Positions 15,513 through 23,077 of a stretch of 31,347 nucleotides of DNA are shown one piece after another (position 1 is the stretch's first letter; every line of letters starts with the position of its first letter). Both the position numbers and the translations under genes were made by a program. The stretch is from JAJRTA01 sp965603125 (GTDB lineage: Bacteria; Zixibacteria; MSB-5A5; GN15; FEB-12), in the NCBI GenBank assembly GCA_965603125.1, contig CBFDBU010000032.1, forward strand, positions 1 to 31,347. The letters run 5' to 3'. A model generated the notes under the pieces. The model saw only the letters and a list, made by a program, of their open reading frames with translations, made no database searches and was not told where the DNA came from.

Positions 15513-16307
15513 TTGAGAATCGGCTTTATTCAGTTGGCGCCTCATTTAGGTGATATGCGGGCCACCAGGCACCGGATCGACGCCCTGACGGCGAACGCCG
15601 ACGGTGCTGATCTTCTCGTATTGCCGGAGTTGTGCAATTCGGGCTACAACTTCGGATCACGCGAGCAGGCGTGGGAGACATCAGAGGAACTTCACAACAG
15701 TATCTTCATGCGCTACCTGGAGGTGAAGTGCCGACAGCACGGGATGCACATTGTATCCGGGATCAACGAACGCGACGGCGACCGGTTATACAACACGGCC
15801 GTCCTGGTCGGCCCGGACGGCTGCCTCGGGAAGTACCGCAAGCTGCACCTGTTCGTCAACGAGAAGGATTACTTCACGCCCGGCGACCTCGGCCTGCCGG
15901 TTTTCAATGTCGGCCCGTGTAAGATCGGTCTGGTGATCTGCTTCGACTGGCTGTTCCCCGAAGCCTGGCGGGTGCTGGCTCTCAAAGGAGCGGACATCAT
16001 CTGCCACCCGTCCAACCTCGTGATACCCGGATTGGCACAAAAGGCGATTCCGGTTCACGCCGTCATCAACCGCGTTTTTGTGATTACCGCCAACCGGGTC
16101 GGGACGGAGGGCGATCTCACTTTCACCGGTCTATCCACCATTGCCGATCCGCGAAGCGATGTTCTTGTTCAGGCATCGGCGACGGAGGAAGTCGTCAGGA
16201 TCGTGGACGTCGACGTCTCGTTGGCCCTCGACAAGATGATCACGCCCCGCAATCATGCCCTGAACGACCGCCGCCCGGAGGAATACACGCTCCTGACCGA
16301 ACGCTGA
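15513..16307 (+). CDS. Nitrilase-superfamily carbon-nitrogen hydrolase
   Basis: A 264-residue cytoplasmic amidase. The catalytic triad is complete: Glu39 in LVLPELCNSGY, Lys110 in GKYRKLHLF and Cys143 in GLVICFDWLFPE. Length and motifs fit the omega-amidase/N-carbamoyl-putrescine-amidase type branch, but the exact substrate cannot be set. The start is TTG at 15513, decided by AGGAGG at 15502-15507. It follows the methyltransferase gene closely and may be co-transcribed with it without sharing function. Confidence 0.9.
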   Translation: MRIGFIQLAPHLGDMRATRHRIDALTANADGADLLVLPELCNSGYNFGSREQAWETSEELHNSIFMRYLEVKCRQHGMHIVSGINERDGDRLYNTAVLVGPDGCLGKYRKLHLFVNEKDYFTPGDLGLPVFNVGPCKIGLVICFDWLFPEAWRVLALKGADIICHPSNLVIPGLAQKAIPVHAVINRVFVITANRVGTEGDLTFTGLSTIADPRSDVLVQASATEEVVRIVDVDVSLALDKMITPRNHALNDRRPEEYTLLTER

Positions 16308-16351
16308 ATCACGCTTGCGCCTGAACGTCACGCCTTCTCGACCTTTTTCCC

Positions 16352-16750
16352 TTACCCCGCTTCACTGAATTCCACTAAGAGGCTGTATCGGATCCCCATA
16401 TCGTTGGACGCGAAGTACACATCCCATCTGCCGGATTCGGCTCGACCGGCGAAGAAGCTCTTCACAGAATGGTCGTCGACTCTTGAAATGTACTGTTTAT
16501 CAGGGGTGTCCATTTCGGAAATCCACCTAACCAGCGATCCGCCAAAACCCAGAGCATCGTCCGCTGACTGAAAGAAATCCGATGGTGGACCAGTCGTTTC
16601 AAACGCAATTTCATCTGAGTGTCCTGAAGGAGCTTCACAGAAGAGTTGGATTCCTGTTATGGTTCTCTGCACAATAAGGTTCTCCTTATCACATACTGAA
16701 TGGTACCGATTTATCCGATTTAGCATCAGGAGAAACATGTCGGACTCCAA
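16352..16750 (-). CDS. 3' portion of a frameshifted, unrecognised gene
   Basis: This 132-residue frame starts at a TTG without a ribosome site. Reading back in the same frame, SADGALESDMFLLMLNRINR continues smoothly from VAY in the overlapping upstream frame if one base is removed from the AAA at 16765-16767. It is thus better read as the C-terminal third of the gene that begins at 17552. The family is not recognised. It contains beta-rich segments (QRTITGIQLFCEA, SGRWDVYFASNDMGIRYSLLVEF) and no catalytic motif I can name. If it is a separate gene, the 62-base overlap would be unusual. Confidence 0.5.
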   Translation of the reverse strand: MESDMFLLMLNRINRYHSVCDKENLIVQRTITGIQLFCEAPSGHSDEIAFETTGPPSDFFQSADDALGFGGSLVRWISEMDTPDKQYISRVDDHSVKSFFAGRAESGRWDVYFASNDMGIRYSLLVEFSEAG

Positions 16751-17552
16751 GGCTCCGTCCGCAGAAATATGCTACGGTGAACATCCCCACAGGACAATCC
16801 GCTTGTACCTGCTTTATCAGTGGTGTTGGAATATCTCTTATGCAGCAGAGATTCGACACTAGGGATTCACGTTCAACAGCATATATACCGACTTTGAGTT
16901 GCTTCCCAGCAATGACGGGAGCCTTATAATAGGGCTCGCCTGACAGAGTTTCATAAAGAGGACTTTGGCCGAAGAGACTTTCTGGTGAGTAATATACCGC
17001 CTCGTACTTAAAGAGTAAGTAGAGAAGGCCTCTCCATCTTAGATCCCGAACGTCTGCTAGAATGAAGACCAAATCTAGTCCAGAGTGCCCCACTGCTGCG
17101 AATATCCCAGGCAAGCTTCTGCAAAGATTCTGAAACAACTTCTGACCGTCGTCAACCGGAGGGCTCGTGTACCATTTCCAAGGCAGCTCAACAGTTTGTT
17201 CCTCGGGCTCCAGCTTACTTCTGTAATCATGGCCACCTGCACGCGATCCCATCGTCTTCTTGGGGCGAGATTCAGAACTAAATAGGTTTCTAATGCGTTT
17301 CCACATCCTTGCAACAACATAGGTCGATGGCTTCATTCCCTTTGTCTTCTTTCTCGCCCTCTGCATACTGTCTCTAACTCGGGCTGCCTTACTCCTATGT
17401 ACTATACAGTACTTGCTGCCAACGACAGCAGCCCTATTGCAGCCATCCATGCGGCAAGGCTCATTGCTATATACTTCCATTAAGCTACTCACCCGGTTTT
17501 TTTCCGTTACGCGCTTGACAATCGTGCACATTCTTAACCCGAGATTTCCCAT
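16689..17552 (-). CDS. 5' portion of a frameshifted, unrecognised gene with zinc-knuckle N-terminus
   Basis: A 287-residue frame. Residues about 32-55 hold a compact Cys/His knuckle (CRMDGCNRAAV...YCIVHRSK). It is followed by a basic stretch (RDSMQRARKKTKG) and a hydrophobic alpha/beta region (LDLVFILADVRDLRWRGLLYLLFKYEAVYY). The last ~28 residues after VAYF look out of frame; coding sense continues in the overlapping frame to 16352. The intact protein would be about 400 residues. ATG 17552 is the longest start; Met25 at 17480 has GGTGAG upstream and is a plausible alternative. Base composition is AT-richer than the flanking genes, suggesting an accessory or acquired gene. Function unknown. 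Confidence 0.5.
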   Translation of the reverse strand: MGNLGLRMCTIVKRVTEKNRVSSLMEVYSNEPCRMDGCNRAAVVGSKYCIVHRSKAARVRDSMQRARKKTKGMKPSTYVVARMWKRIRNLFSSESRPKKTMGSRAGGHDYRSKLEPEEQTVELPWKWYTSPPVDDGQKLFQNLCRSLPGIFAAVGHSGLDLVFILADVRDLRWRGLLYLLFKYEAVYYSPESLFGQSPLYETLSGEPYYKAPVIAGKQLKVGIYAVERESLVSNLCCIRDIPTPLIKQVQADCPVGMFTVAYFCGRSLGVRHVSPDAKSDKSVPFSM

Positions 17553-17794
17553 GATGGTTAGAAACCACGATTCACATCTTTCAATATCTGAATAATAAGG
17601 AATCTCATCGAATTGTCAACAAGCTTCAGTCTACGGTTAAAAATTCATCCTTAGAGCATTCTTGCATCCTTCACCCATTGGGTTCTTCCTTCTACGATGA
17701 CCAAGAGTCCAGCAAATCCCTTTCCATAGGCCATATGCTAACGAATCTCAATCGCTGGGTGCGGATTCAAATGGGAAATCAGGAATTATATAAG

Positions 17795-17823
17795 TTGACG
17801 CCTTTCGGGGGCAGGTTTAGATT
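17795..17823 (+). promoter_or_regulatory. Possible sigma70-type promoter before the HEAT/cyclophilin gene
   Basis: TTGACG and TAGATT are separated by 17 bases. The implied transcription start lies near 17830, immediately before the ATG at 17832, which would give a leaderless transcript. Only the spacing and the -35 box are convincing. Confidence 0.35.
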
Positions 17824-17831
17824 TGCAGTCT

Positions 17832-19832
17832 ATGAGAAAGGTACTTAATAGGCTTGCGGCCTTCTTAGCCATTTTCATCCTCGTCATCATCGGATACTAC
17901 CTGTACGACCGGTTTCGCGAAAGATCGATCAACGAGCGGCTCGCAGAGTTGATTCACGAAGAAGACCGCCGGACACTCAGCAGCAAACTGAAGGGCTATC
18001 TTGAGGACAGCGATCCCGAGGTACGCGCCCGTGCCGCCCTGGCAATCGGAAGGATTGGCGGGAAAGACAGCGGCCCTCTCCTGTATGAAAAGACCCGGGA
18101 GGACGTGATCGACGTGGCCGCGGCAGCTGGGTTCGCAATCGGACTCACCGGACAGAAAGAATACGCCGCCAGACTTCTGGACGTGGCGTTCGATCTCCCC
18201 TCGGCAGTCGGCGCTATGGCGGTGGCGTCGGCGGGGCGCCTGGCCGACAGCAGCATGACCGAGGCCGCCGATCTGCTGGTCGGTTATCTCGATCATCCCT
18301 CCCCGGATGTCCGCGAGGCAGCGTGTCTGGCTCTCTGCAACGCCGAAGCCAAATCGAAGACTGCGGAGCTGATCGAGGCCGTGAGTGATGAATCCGACGA
18401 GATCGTTCGCGCCGCAGGGCTATACACCCTGGCTCGCCTTGAGGTAGCCGAGGTATCTTCTCCGTTTATCGAGCACCTGGCCGACCCCGATCCTTTTGTG
18501 CGCTCGACCTGTCTGCGCGGGCTGGCGCGGTCTAATTCATCCCAGGCGTTTCATTACCTTACGATCGCTCTGAATGACGGCGATCCGAACGTAGTTGCCC
18601 GGGCCGTCTCCGAACTGGGACGCAAAGATGAACCGGATGCCGGCGCAGCGCTGGTCAAGGTTCTCCGTCGAGAGAAGGATGAGAAACTTGTCATGGAACT
18701 CTTTGCGGCCCTGCAGAGGCTGAAGTACGCCGGCGCCATTGACGAAGCGCGAGAACTTATCGATGTCGGCCCGCCGGTCAATCTCACGGCTGCGGCGGCA
18801 CGATATTTAGCGGTGGTACAGGGAGACAGGGCGGTCAATCTGATCGATTCCCTCTCATTGGGGGACGACCCCTACTTGAGGGCAGCCTGCGCCGAGGCCT
18901 ACGGTCTGGTCGGCAGCGGCAAGGTGACGCCCCGGTTGGCTCACCTTTTCAACGATGTCGACCCCTTGGTGCGCACGGCGGCATTCGAGGTGCTGGTAAG
19001 ACTCGACACAGCCAACGTCCATTTCTACATCCGACAGGCGTTGGCCGACCGCGACCGGGTCGTGACCACCTCCGCGCTGGAACTGATAAAGGACGCTCGG
19101 CTGGCGTTGTATCTTCCCAGGCTGAACGAGATGATGTCCGGTGGGAAGGAACTCGATGTCGACCTGCGGCGGACGCTGGTGCAGGTAGCCGGGGCGTTTC
19201 TCTCGCACAGCCCGGACGACAGCGACGCTGTCCTGATCCTGATAAACGGCGCCCTCGACAGGGAATATAATGTCAGGCGCGAAGCTGCCCTGGTCTACCG
19301 CGATGTATTGAACGAGGACCGACTCGATATAGCACCGCCGGCTCCGACCCGGATTGGAAAAGGTGAGATCGAGAACGCAATCGAACGATACGCCGTCAAT
19401 CCGTCGGCTGTCGTTACCACGAGCAAAGGTGAGTTTGAGATGGAGCTTTATTTCGACACGGCCCCGCTCACCGTACTCAGTTTTGTCGAGCTGGTCGATG
19501 ACGGCTTCTACGAGGGGCTGAGTTTCCATCGTGTCGTCCCCGATTTCGTGATTCAGGGAGGCGATCCCAGGGGGGATGGTTGGGGCGGGCCACCGTATAA
19601 TATCCGATGTGAATACTCATCCGAGCCTTATCGGCGCGGCACGGTGGGGATCGCAACCTCCGGCAAAGATACCGGCGGGTCGCAGTTCTTTGTTACGCTG
19701 TCGCCGCAACCACACCTGGAGGCGCGTTACACTGTGTTCGGACAGGTCATTTCGGGTATGCACGTTGTGGACCGGATCGTTCGCGGTGATTTGATTGAGC
19801 TCATTGTGATTGTTGAAGAAGAATCGAGGTGA
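17832..19832 (+). CDS. Membrane-anchored HEAT-repeat protein with C-terminal cyclophilin (peptidyl-prolyl isomerase) domain
   Basis: About 666 residues. An N-terminal membrane anchor (LAAFLAIFILVIIGYYLY) places the rest outside the cytoplasmic membrane. Residues about 45-500 are a run of HEAT-like helical repeats with the recurrent D-P-x-V-R-x-x-A signature (DSDPEVRARAALAIGRIG, HPSPDVREAACLAL, DPDPFVRSTCLRGL). The last ~150 residues are a cyclophilin with the active-site FHRVVPDFVIQGGDP and SQFFVTL. This fold isomerises Xaa-Pro bonds; the HEAT scaffold may bring client proteins to it. I chose the ATG at 17832; a TTG at 17823 with GCAGG upstream would add three residues. It is followed closely by, and probably co-transcribed with, the adenosine-specific kinase family gene. 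Confidence 0.88.
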   Translation: MRKVLNRLAAFLAIFILVIIGYYLYDRFRERSINERLAELIHEEDRRTLSSKLKGYLEDSDPEVRARAALAIGRIGGKDSGPLLYEKTREDVIDVAAAAGFAIGLTGQKEYAARLLDVAFDLPSAVGAMAVASAGRLADSSMTEAADLLVGYLDHPSPDVREAACLALCNAEAKSKTAELIEAVSDESDEIVRAAGLYTLARLEVAEVSSPFIEHLADPDPFVRSTCLRGLARSNSSQAFHYLTIALNDGDPNVVARAVSELGRKDEPDAGAALVKVLRREKDEKLVMELFAALQRLKYAGAIDEARELIDVGPPVNLTAAAARYLAVVQGDRAVNLIDSLSLGDDPYLRAACAEAYGLVGSGKVTPRLAHLFNDVDPLVRTAAFEVLVRLDTANVHFYIRQALADRDRVVTTSALELIKDARLALYLPRLNEMMSGGKELDVDLRRTLVQVAGAFLSHSPDDSDAVLILINGALDREYNVRREAALVYRDVLNEDRLDIAPPAPTRIGKGEIENAIERYAVNPSAVVTTSKGEFEMELYFDTAPLTVLSFVELVDDGFYEGLSFHRVVPDFVIQGGDPRGDGWGGPPYNIRCEYSSEPYRRGTVGIATSGKDTGGSQFFVTLSPQPHLEARYTVFGQVISGMHVVDRIVRGDLIELIVIVEEESR

Positions 19833-19836
19833 CAAA

Positions 19837-20340
19837 GTGACCGCTATGAAACCAGGCTTCAGGACCAAGATCGTGAAGGTGGCGATACCCACCGACGCAA
19901 ACCTTGTATTCGGGCAGACTCATTTCATCAAGACGGTGGAGGATATCTACGAGGCGCTGGTGACCTCCTCGCCAACGCTCAAGTTCGGGATCGCTTTCTG
20001 CGAGGCCTCCCAGCAGCGACTCATCCGCTGCGACGGCAATGACGACGACCTGATCAAAATGGCCACTGACGCCGCCTTTGATGTCGCCTGCGGTCACACC
20101 TTTTTCGTTTTCCTTCGTGACGGCTACCCGATCAACGTCCTGAACCAGATCAAGAACGTTCCGGAGGTCTGCCGTATCTTCTGCGCTACGGCCAACCTGC
20201 TCGAAGTTCTTGTCGCTGAAACCGACCAGGGGCGGGGTGTACTCGGCGTGGTGGACGGTGAAACGCCGGTGGGCATCGAGACCGACAAGGACAAAGAGGA
20301 ACGCAACCGCTTCCTGAAGACGATCGGATACAAACGGTAA
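19837..20340 (+). CDS. Adenosine-specific kinase family protein (PF04008-like)
   Basis: A small 167-residue alpha/beta protein. VKVAIPTDANLVFGQTHFIKTVEDIYEALV, then FGIAFCEASQQRLIRCDGND and GHTFFVFLRDGYPINVLNQIKNVPEVC follow the pattern of the archaeal/bacterial family named adenosine-specific kinase from structural work on AMP/adenosine binding; the physiological role is poorly established. GAGGTGA at 19826-19832 favours the GTG at 19837; ATG at 19846 is nearly as good and matches the usual family start. The gene begins four bases after the upstream stop, so it belongs to the HEAT/cyclophilin transcript. Confidence 0.85.
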   Translation: MTAMKPGFRTKIVKVAIPTDANLVFGQTHFIKTVEDIYEALVTSSPTLKFGIAFCEASQQRLIRCDGNDDDLIKMATDAAFDVACGHTFFVFLRDGYPINVLNQIKNVPEVCRIFCATANLLEVLVAETDQGRGVLGVVDGETPVGIETDKDKEERNRFLKTIGYKR

Positions 20341-20349
20341 ACGGCGCGG

Positions 20350-20829
20350 TCAGAGCATCATTTCGAATTCGATCTCATCACGCAGGGGTATTCCGTGCAG
20401 CCCGATCTCAGGGATGGTCGGTTTCAGTCGCCGTGACTCCTCAAGAGCGCTGACGTGCACGGCGGCAATAGTGAAACCCCGCCGCTGGTAGAACCGGATG
20501 GCGTCCAGGTTGTCGTTGGTGGTGATAAGCCATACCCGCCGGCATCCCTTCTCCCTGGCGTCCCGGCAGGCGCGCTCCATCAGGGCGGTGCCGACACCGC
20601 AGAATTTCTCAAATGCGTCAAGGGTGACAACCTCGCACTGGTCGCCGATAATCTCGAAAGTAACCAGGCCGAGTTTCCGGCCGGATGGATCGGCGGCGTA
20701 GTAACCGTCAATCTCGCTGGGACAGACCTTTCGACCACGGGTGACGGTGAAATCCGCACCCCATCCTCGTGCCACCTGAAGGACCCACGGGCGCTCGGCG
20801 TCGGTTACGGGGCAAATCTGGAATGTCAT
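20350..20829 (-). CDS. GNAT-family N-acetyltransferase
   Basis: A 159-residue single-domain acetyltransferase. The core LGLVTFEIIGDQCEVVTLDAFEKFCGVGTALMERACRDAREKGCRRVWLITTNDNLDAIRFYQRRGF carries the acetyl-CoA loop in modified form (KFCGVGTAL) and the typical NLDAIRFYQRRGF end. AAGGA lies eight bases before the ATG. The C-terminus (IGLHGIPLRDEIEFEMML) matches a widespread uncharacterised GNAT subgroup. It converges on the adenosine-kinase-family gene with a 9-base gap. Substrate unknown. Confidence 0.88.
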   Translation of the reverse strand: MTFQICPVTDAERPWVLQVARGWGADFTVTRGRKVCPSEIDGYYAADPSGRKLGLVTFEIIGDQCEVVTLDAFEKFCGVGTALMERACRDAREKGCRRVWLITTNDNLDAIRFYQRRGFTIAAVHVSALEESRRLKPTIPEIGLHGIPLRDEIEFEMML

Positions 20830-20874
20830 ACCATTTTCCTTCTCACGTGACGGAACCGCGTAGCTTTGCTGCCT

Positions 20875-21507
20875 TCAGATCGACAGGCCGTCAATAATGA
20901 AAATGATCCCAAGATAGACCAGAAAAAGGGCGCAGCAGGAGATCAGAATGTTAAGTCTCCGGCCGATCAGCAGGCTCTTCCCCTGCCACACCAGGACCGA
21001 GACGGCGCTGTACCAGACGAAGTCGGAGAGAATATGTCCGAAGTAGAACACTACCGGTCCCAGGACACCGAACTTGAATGACTTGGCAATGAAAGCCAGC
21101 CCGGTCGTGGCCCACCAGATGAACCAGTAGGGATTCGACAGCGTGGCCGTGATCCCCTTAACGGCCAGTCGATGGCCGGATTTTCCCGCGGCCTCGGAGC
21201 CGGTGTAGTCAAGGCGATGTTTGGCAATGTCATATAGCATTGCGGCGCCCATCACAACCAGGGCTGTTCCGCCAACCACGCCGATAACGGCGGTGACCAG
21301 GGCGCTTTCAGCGATGGCCGCAAAGCCAAGCGAGAGGGCTACCACGACCGCAATCTCCGCAACGGCGTGGCCGGTGGAGATTATCGGCCCGGTGCGCCAG
21401 CCGTGGCGGGGTGTCTCGGCAATGCCGACCGCCAGAAGCGGACCGGGCATCATCGCCCCCGAAAACCCGACCACGAACGAACTGAAAAAAACTGCCAGCA
21501 GTTCCAT
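20875..21507 (-). CDS. LysE/RhtB-type amino-acid exporter
   Basis: A 210-residue integral membrane protein with about six hydrophobic segments. The opening MELLAVFFSSFVVGFSGAMMPGPLLAVGIAE contains the conserved GxxPGP motif of the LysE superfamily, and LSNPYWFIWWATTG is its second conserved site. Members export amino acids or related metabolites. A much longer frame extends upstream to 21756, but the added residues are polar and lack family similarity, so the Met at 21507 is the true start. The cargo is not evident. Confidence 0.85.
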   Translation of the reverse strand: MELLAVFFSSFVVGFSGAMMPGPLLAVGIAETPRHGWRTGPIISTGHAVAEIAVVVALSLGFAAIAESALVTAVIGVVGGTALVVMGAAMLYDIAKHRLDYTGSEAAGKSGHRLAVKGITATLSNPYWFIWWATTGLAFIAKSFKFGVLGPVVFYFGHILSDFVWYSAVSVLVWQGKSLLIGRRLNILISCCALFLVYLGIIFIIDGLSI

Positions 21508-21792
21508 GCCGCCACATGATATGACGTGGTCGGCATGACTCCAACCGAAATATCCCAGCATGTATGTCTGAGTGAATTGGCGGTCAGCCATTGTCGAAGA
21601 AATAATCCACCCATTGTCATCTGCTAAGGAGTTACTCGACAAATGCTTATGCACATTCAAGCTTTCTGCTGGCAAAAAAGATTTGGATAATACGGTTTTT
21701 GTGATTATTTTGAGATATAGTGTGTATCCATGCGTAATAAGATGAGGAAACATCATAATAAATTATCGTGAACTTGCCGATGGTATGAAGAT

Positions 21793-22104
21793 ATGAAGGC
21801 AGACGAAAAGAAAAAGAGTGCCGAGAAGCTGGCTAAAGAAATCAGCAAAGATTTCTATGTCTCCGAAGAAGCAAAGAATCACGACTATGCTGATTATGTG
21901 CGAGTAACAAGTACTCCTCATGGTATGATTCTATCCTTTGGGAAATGGCGGATAGACAAACTTAAGTTTGGGCTATATAAGGATATCTTGTTACCCTATG
22001 ATGTAGCAAATTCTCTTTCTGGAGTAATCACCGATCAGATCGAGAAGCTTACTGAACAAGGGCTCATCGAGAGACGATCCTCGAAAGAAGAGGAGGATAA
22101 GTAA
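21793..22104 (+). CDS. Small DUF3467-like protein, first gene of the toxin-antitoxin operon
   Basis: A 103-residue protein. After a lysine-rich helix (DEKKKSAEKLAKEISK), YADYVRVTSTPHGMILSFGKWRIDKLKFG and ILLPYDVANSLSGVITDQIEKL resemble the compact DUF3467 fold; this is a moderate resemblance. The TAA stop overlaps the ATG of the antitoxin gene by one base (TAATG), so it is translated with the toxin-antitoxin pair. Base composition is distinctly AT-richer than the neighbouring genes, as expected for acquired DNA. Function unknown. Confidence 0.65.
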   Translation: MKADEKKKSAEKLAKEISKDFYVSEEAKNHDYADYVRVTSTPHGMILSFGKWRIDKLKFGLYKDILLPYDVANSLSGVITDQIEKLTEQGLIERRSSKEEEDK

Positions 22105-22385
22105 TGCCTACTCTCATTCCTACACATTCTAATAAAGATGTGATGGCAGTGATGCTTTATGCCCATTACCAGCTTAATACAGCAACAACGAGCCCGACTT
22201 CAGATTCTTACACGTCTATCTCTTACAGTACTGATGAAAGCTGGTTCTTAACTGAAGAATGGCAAGCCAAAGAACGCGCAGCCGACAAGGATTTTGAGTG
22301 TGGGGCTTTTGATACAGTAGATACCATAGATGAATTGTTAGCACTCTTCGATGCCAAAGAAAAAGAAATCGGCGAAGAACTCTAA
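22104..22385 (+). CDS. Antitoxin-like small protein
   Basis: A 93-residue acidic protein. The C-terminal half (EEWQAKERAADKDFECGAFDTVDTIDELLALFD) resembles the toxin-wrapping tail of RelB/Phd-type antitoxins (W-x-x-x-E-x-x-A-D-x-D...G-x-x-x-x-x-D-s-i-D-e-l). The N-terminal region has no clear DNA-binding motif. It overlaps the following toxin gene by 35 bases, the normal order (antitoxin first) and coupling for type II modules. Predicted to neutralise the product of 22351-22686. Confidence 0.7.
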   Translation: MPTLIPTHSNKDVMAVMLYAHYQLNTATTSPTSDSYTSISYSTDESWFLTEEWQAKERAADKDFECGAFDTVDTIDELLALFDAKEKEIGEEL

Positions 22386-22686
22386 CAAGGCTAAAGACAA
22401 CTGCAAGCCTCAAATCAAGCTCCAGTTTGCTCGTTCATTCTGGAAAGATTACAAGAAAATAGACAATACTCACCGCAAAGAAATCCGGGGGACATTAACT
22501 TTGCTACAAGAGAATGGATTTACGCCTGGTATGCATCTGCGACCCCTGCCACAAGAGAGATCAATTCAGTACATCAAAGCCGCGGGAGATATCCATATAA
22601 CTCTTGAAATCTCCTATGAAGAATCAATTACCATTGTTATGCTTCGGCGTATTAGGAAACATGATACACTTCACCTCAATCCGTGA
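22351..22686 (+). CDS. RelE/ParE/YafQ-superfamily toxin
   Basis: A 111-residue basic protein. After a lysine-rich start, LQFARSFWKDYKKIDNTHRKEIRGTLTLLQENGFTPGMHLRPLPQERSIQYIKAAGDIHITLEISYEESITIVMLRRIRKHDTL has the order of the RelE/ParE fold: two helices, then a four-strand sheet. The ending R-x-x-x-H-D-x-L resembles YafQ/RelE-type mRNA interferases more than ParE gyrase poisons. The ATG lies inside the end of the antitoxin gene. The 3' end overlaps the converging interrupted gene at 22676-22966. Activity is inferred from fold and context. Confidence 0.78.
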   Translation: MPKKKKSAKNSNKAKDNCKPQIKLQFARSFWKDYKKIDNTHRKEIRGTLTLLQENGFTPGMHLRPLPQERSIQYIKAAGDIHITLEISYEESITIVMLRRIRKHDTLHLNP

Positions 22687-22966
22687 CACGATCTTTATAG
22701 TTGCGTTTCTTTTCCCACCGTGCCAAAGCAGCCTTTCTGACCGCATCGGATAGCTGTTTCTGGGTTAGCTTTCTGGCCCTGGTTTTGCCCCCCTTGAGAC
22801 CGCCTAACCTGCCAAACTCTACCGCCGCCGGGTTCTTGCCTTCTTCAACCTCCGGCCCTTCAGCTTGGTCATCTTCTGGTGGTTCCCCAGACGTTGCCTA
22901 GTCGACAATGTCCGCTGCCAGTTCATTAACATCCGGCCGCTTCTTCTTTCGTGAGTGCTTTGGCAT
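22676..22966 (-). pseudogene. Small basic GGLKGGK-motif protein, interrupted by an in-frame amber codon
   Basis: Reading from ATG 22966: 22 residues (MPKHSRKKKRPDVNELAADI, then VD), a TAG at 22900-22898, then 73 further residues in the same frame to TGA at 22678-22676. The second part contains KNPAAVEFGRLGGLKGGKTR, then ARKLTQKQLSDAVRKAALAR and WEKK. Uninterrupted homologues of this small lysine/alanine-rich family (hypothetical, sometimes called histone H1-like) span both parts. The frame stays open through codon 96 apart from the TAG, so this is one point mutation, a sequencing error or a readthrough site. No function can be assigned with confidence. Confidence 0.7.
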
Positions 22967-23077
22967 GGTAGCAGGATAACCGTTGCGCAAACTATGTCAA
23001 AAGATTATTGAAACTGACCCACTACCGAAATATCGGTCTCTGTATGTCGGAATGAATTGGGAGCGGGGATCCGCAGC

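Noticed and set aside
21508..21756. N-terminal extension of the LysE-type exporter
   Set aside because: The added 83 residues are polar, AT-rich and unlike the family; MELLAVFFSSF is the standard exporter start.
22701..22901. 66-residue plus-strand frame MRFFSHRAKAAFL...
   Set aside because: It is the antisense of the amber-interrupted GGLKGGK gene, which has the clear coding pattern.
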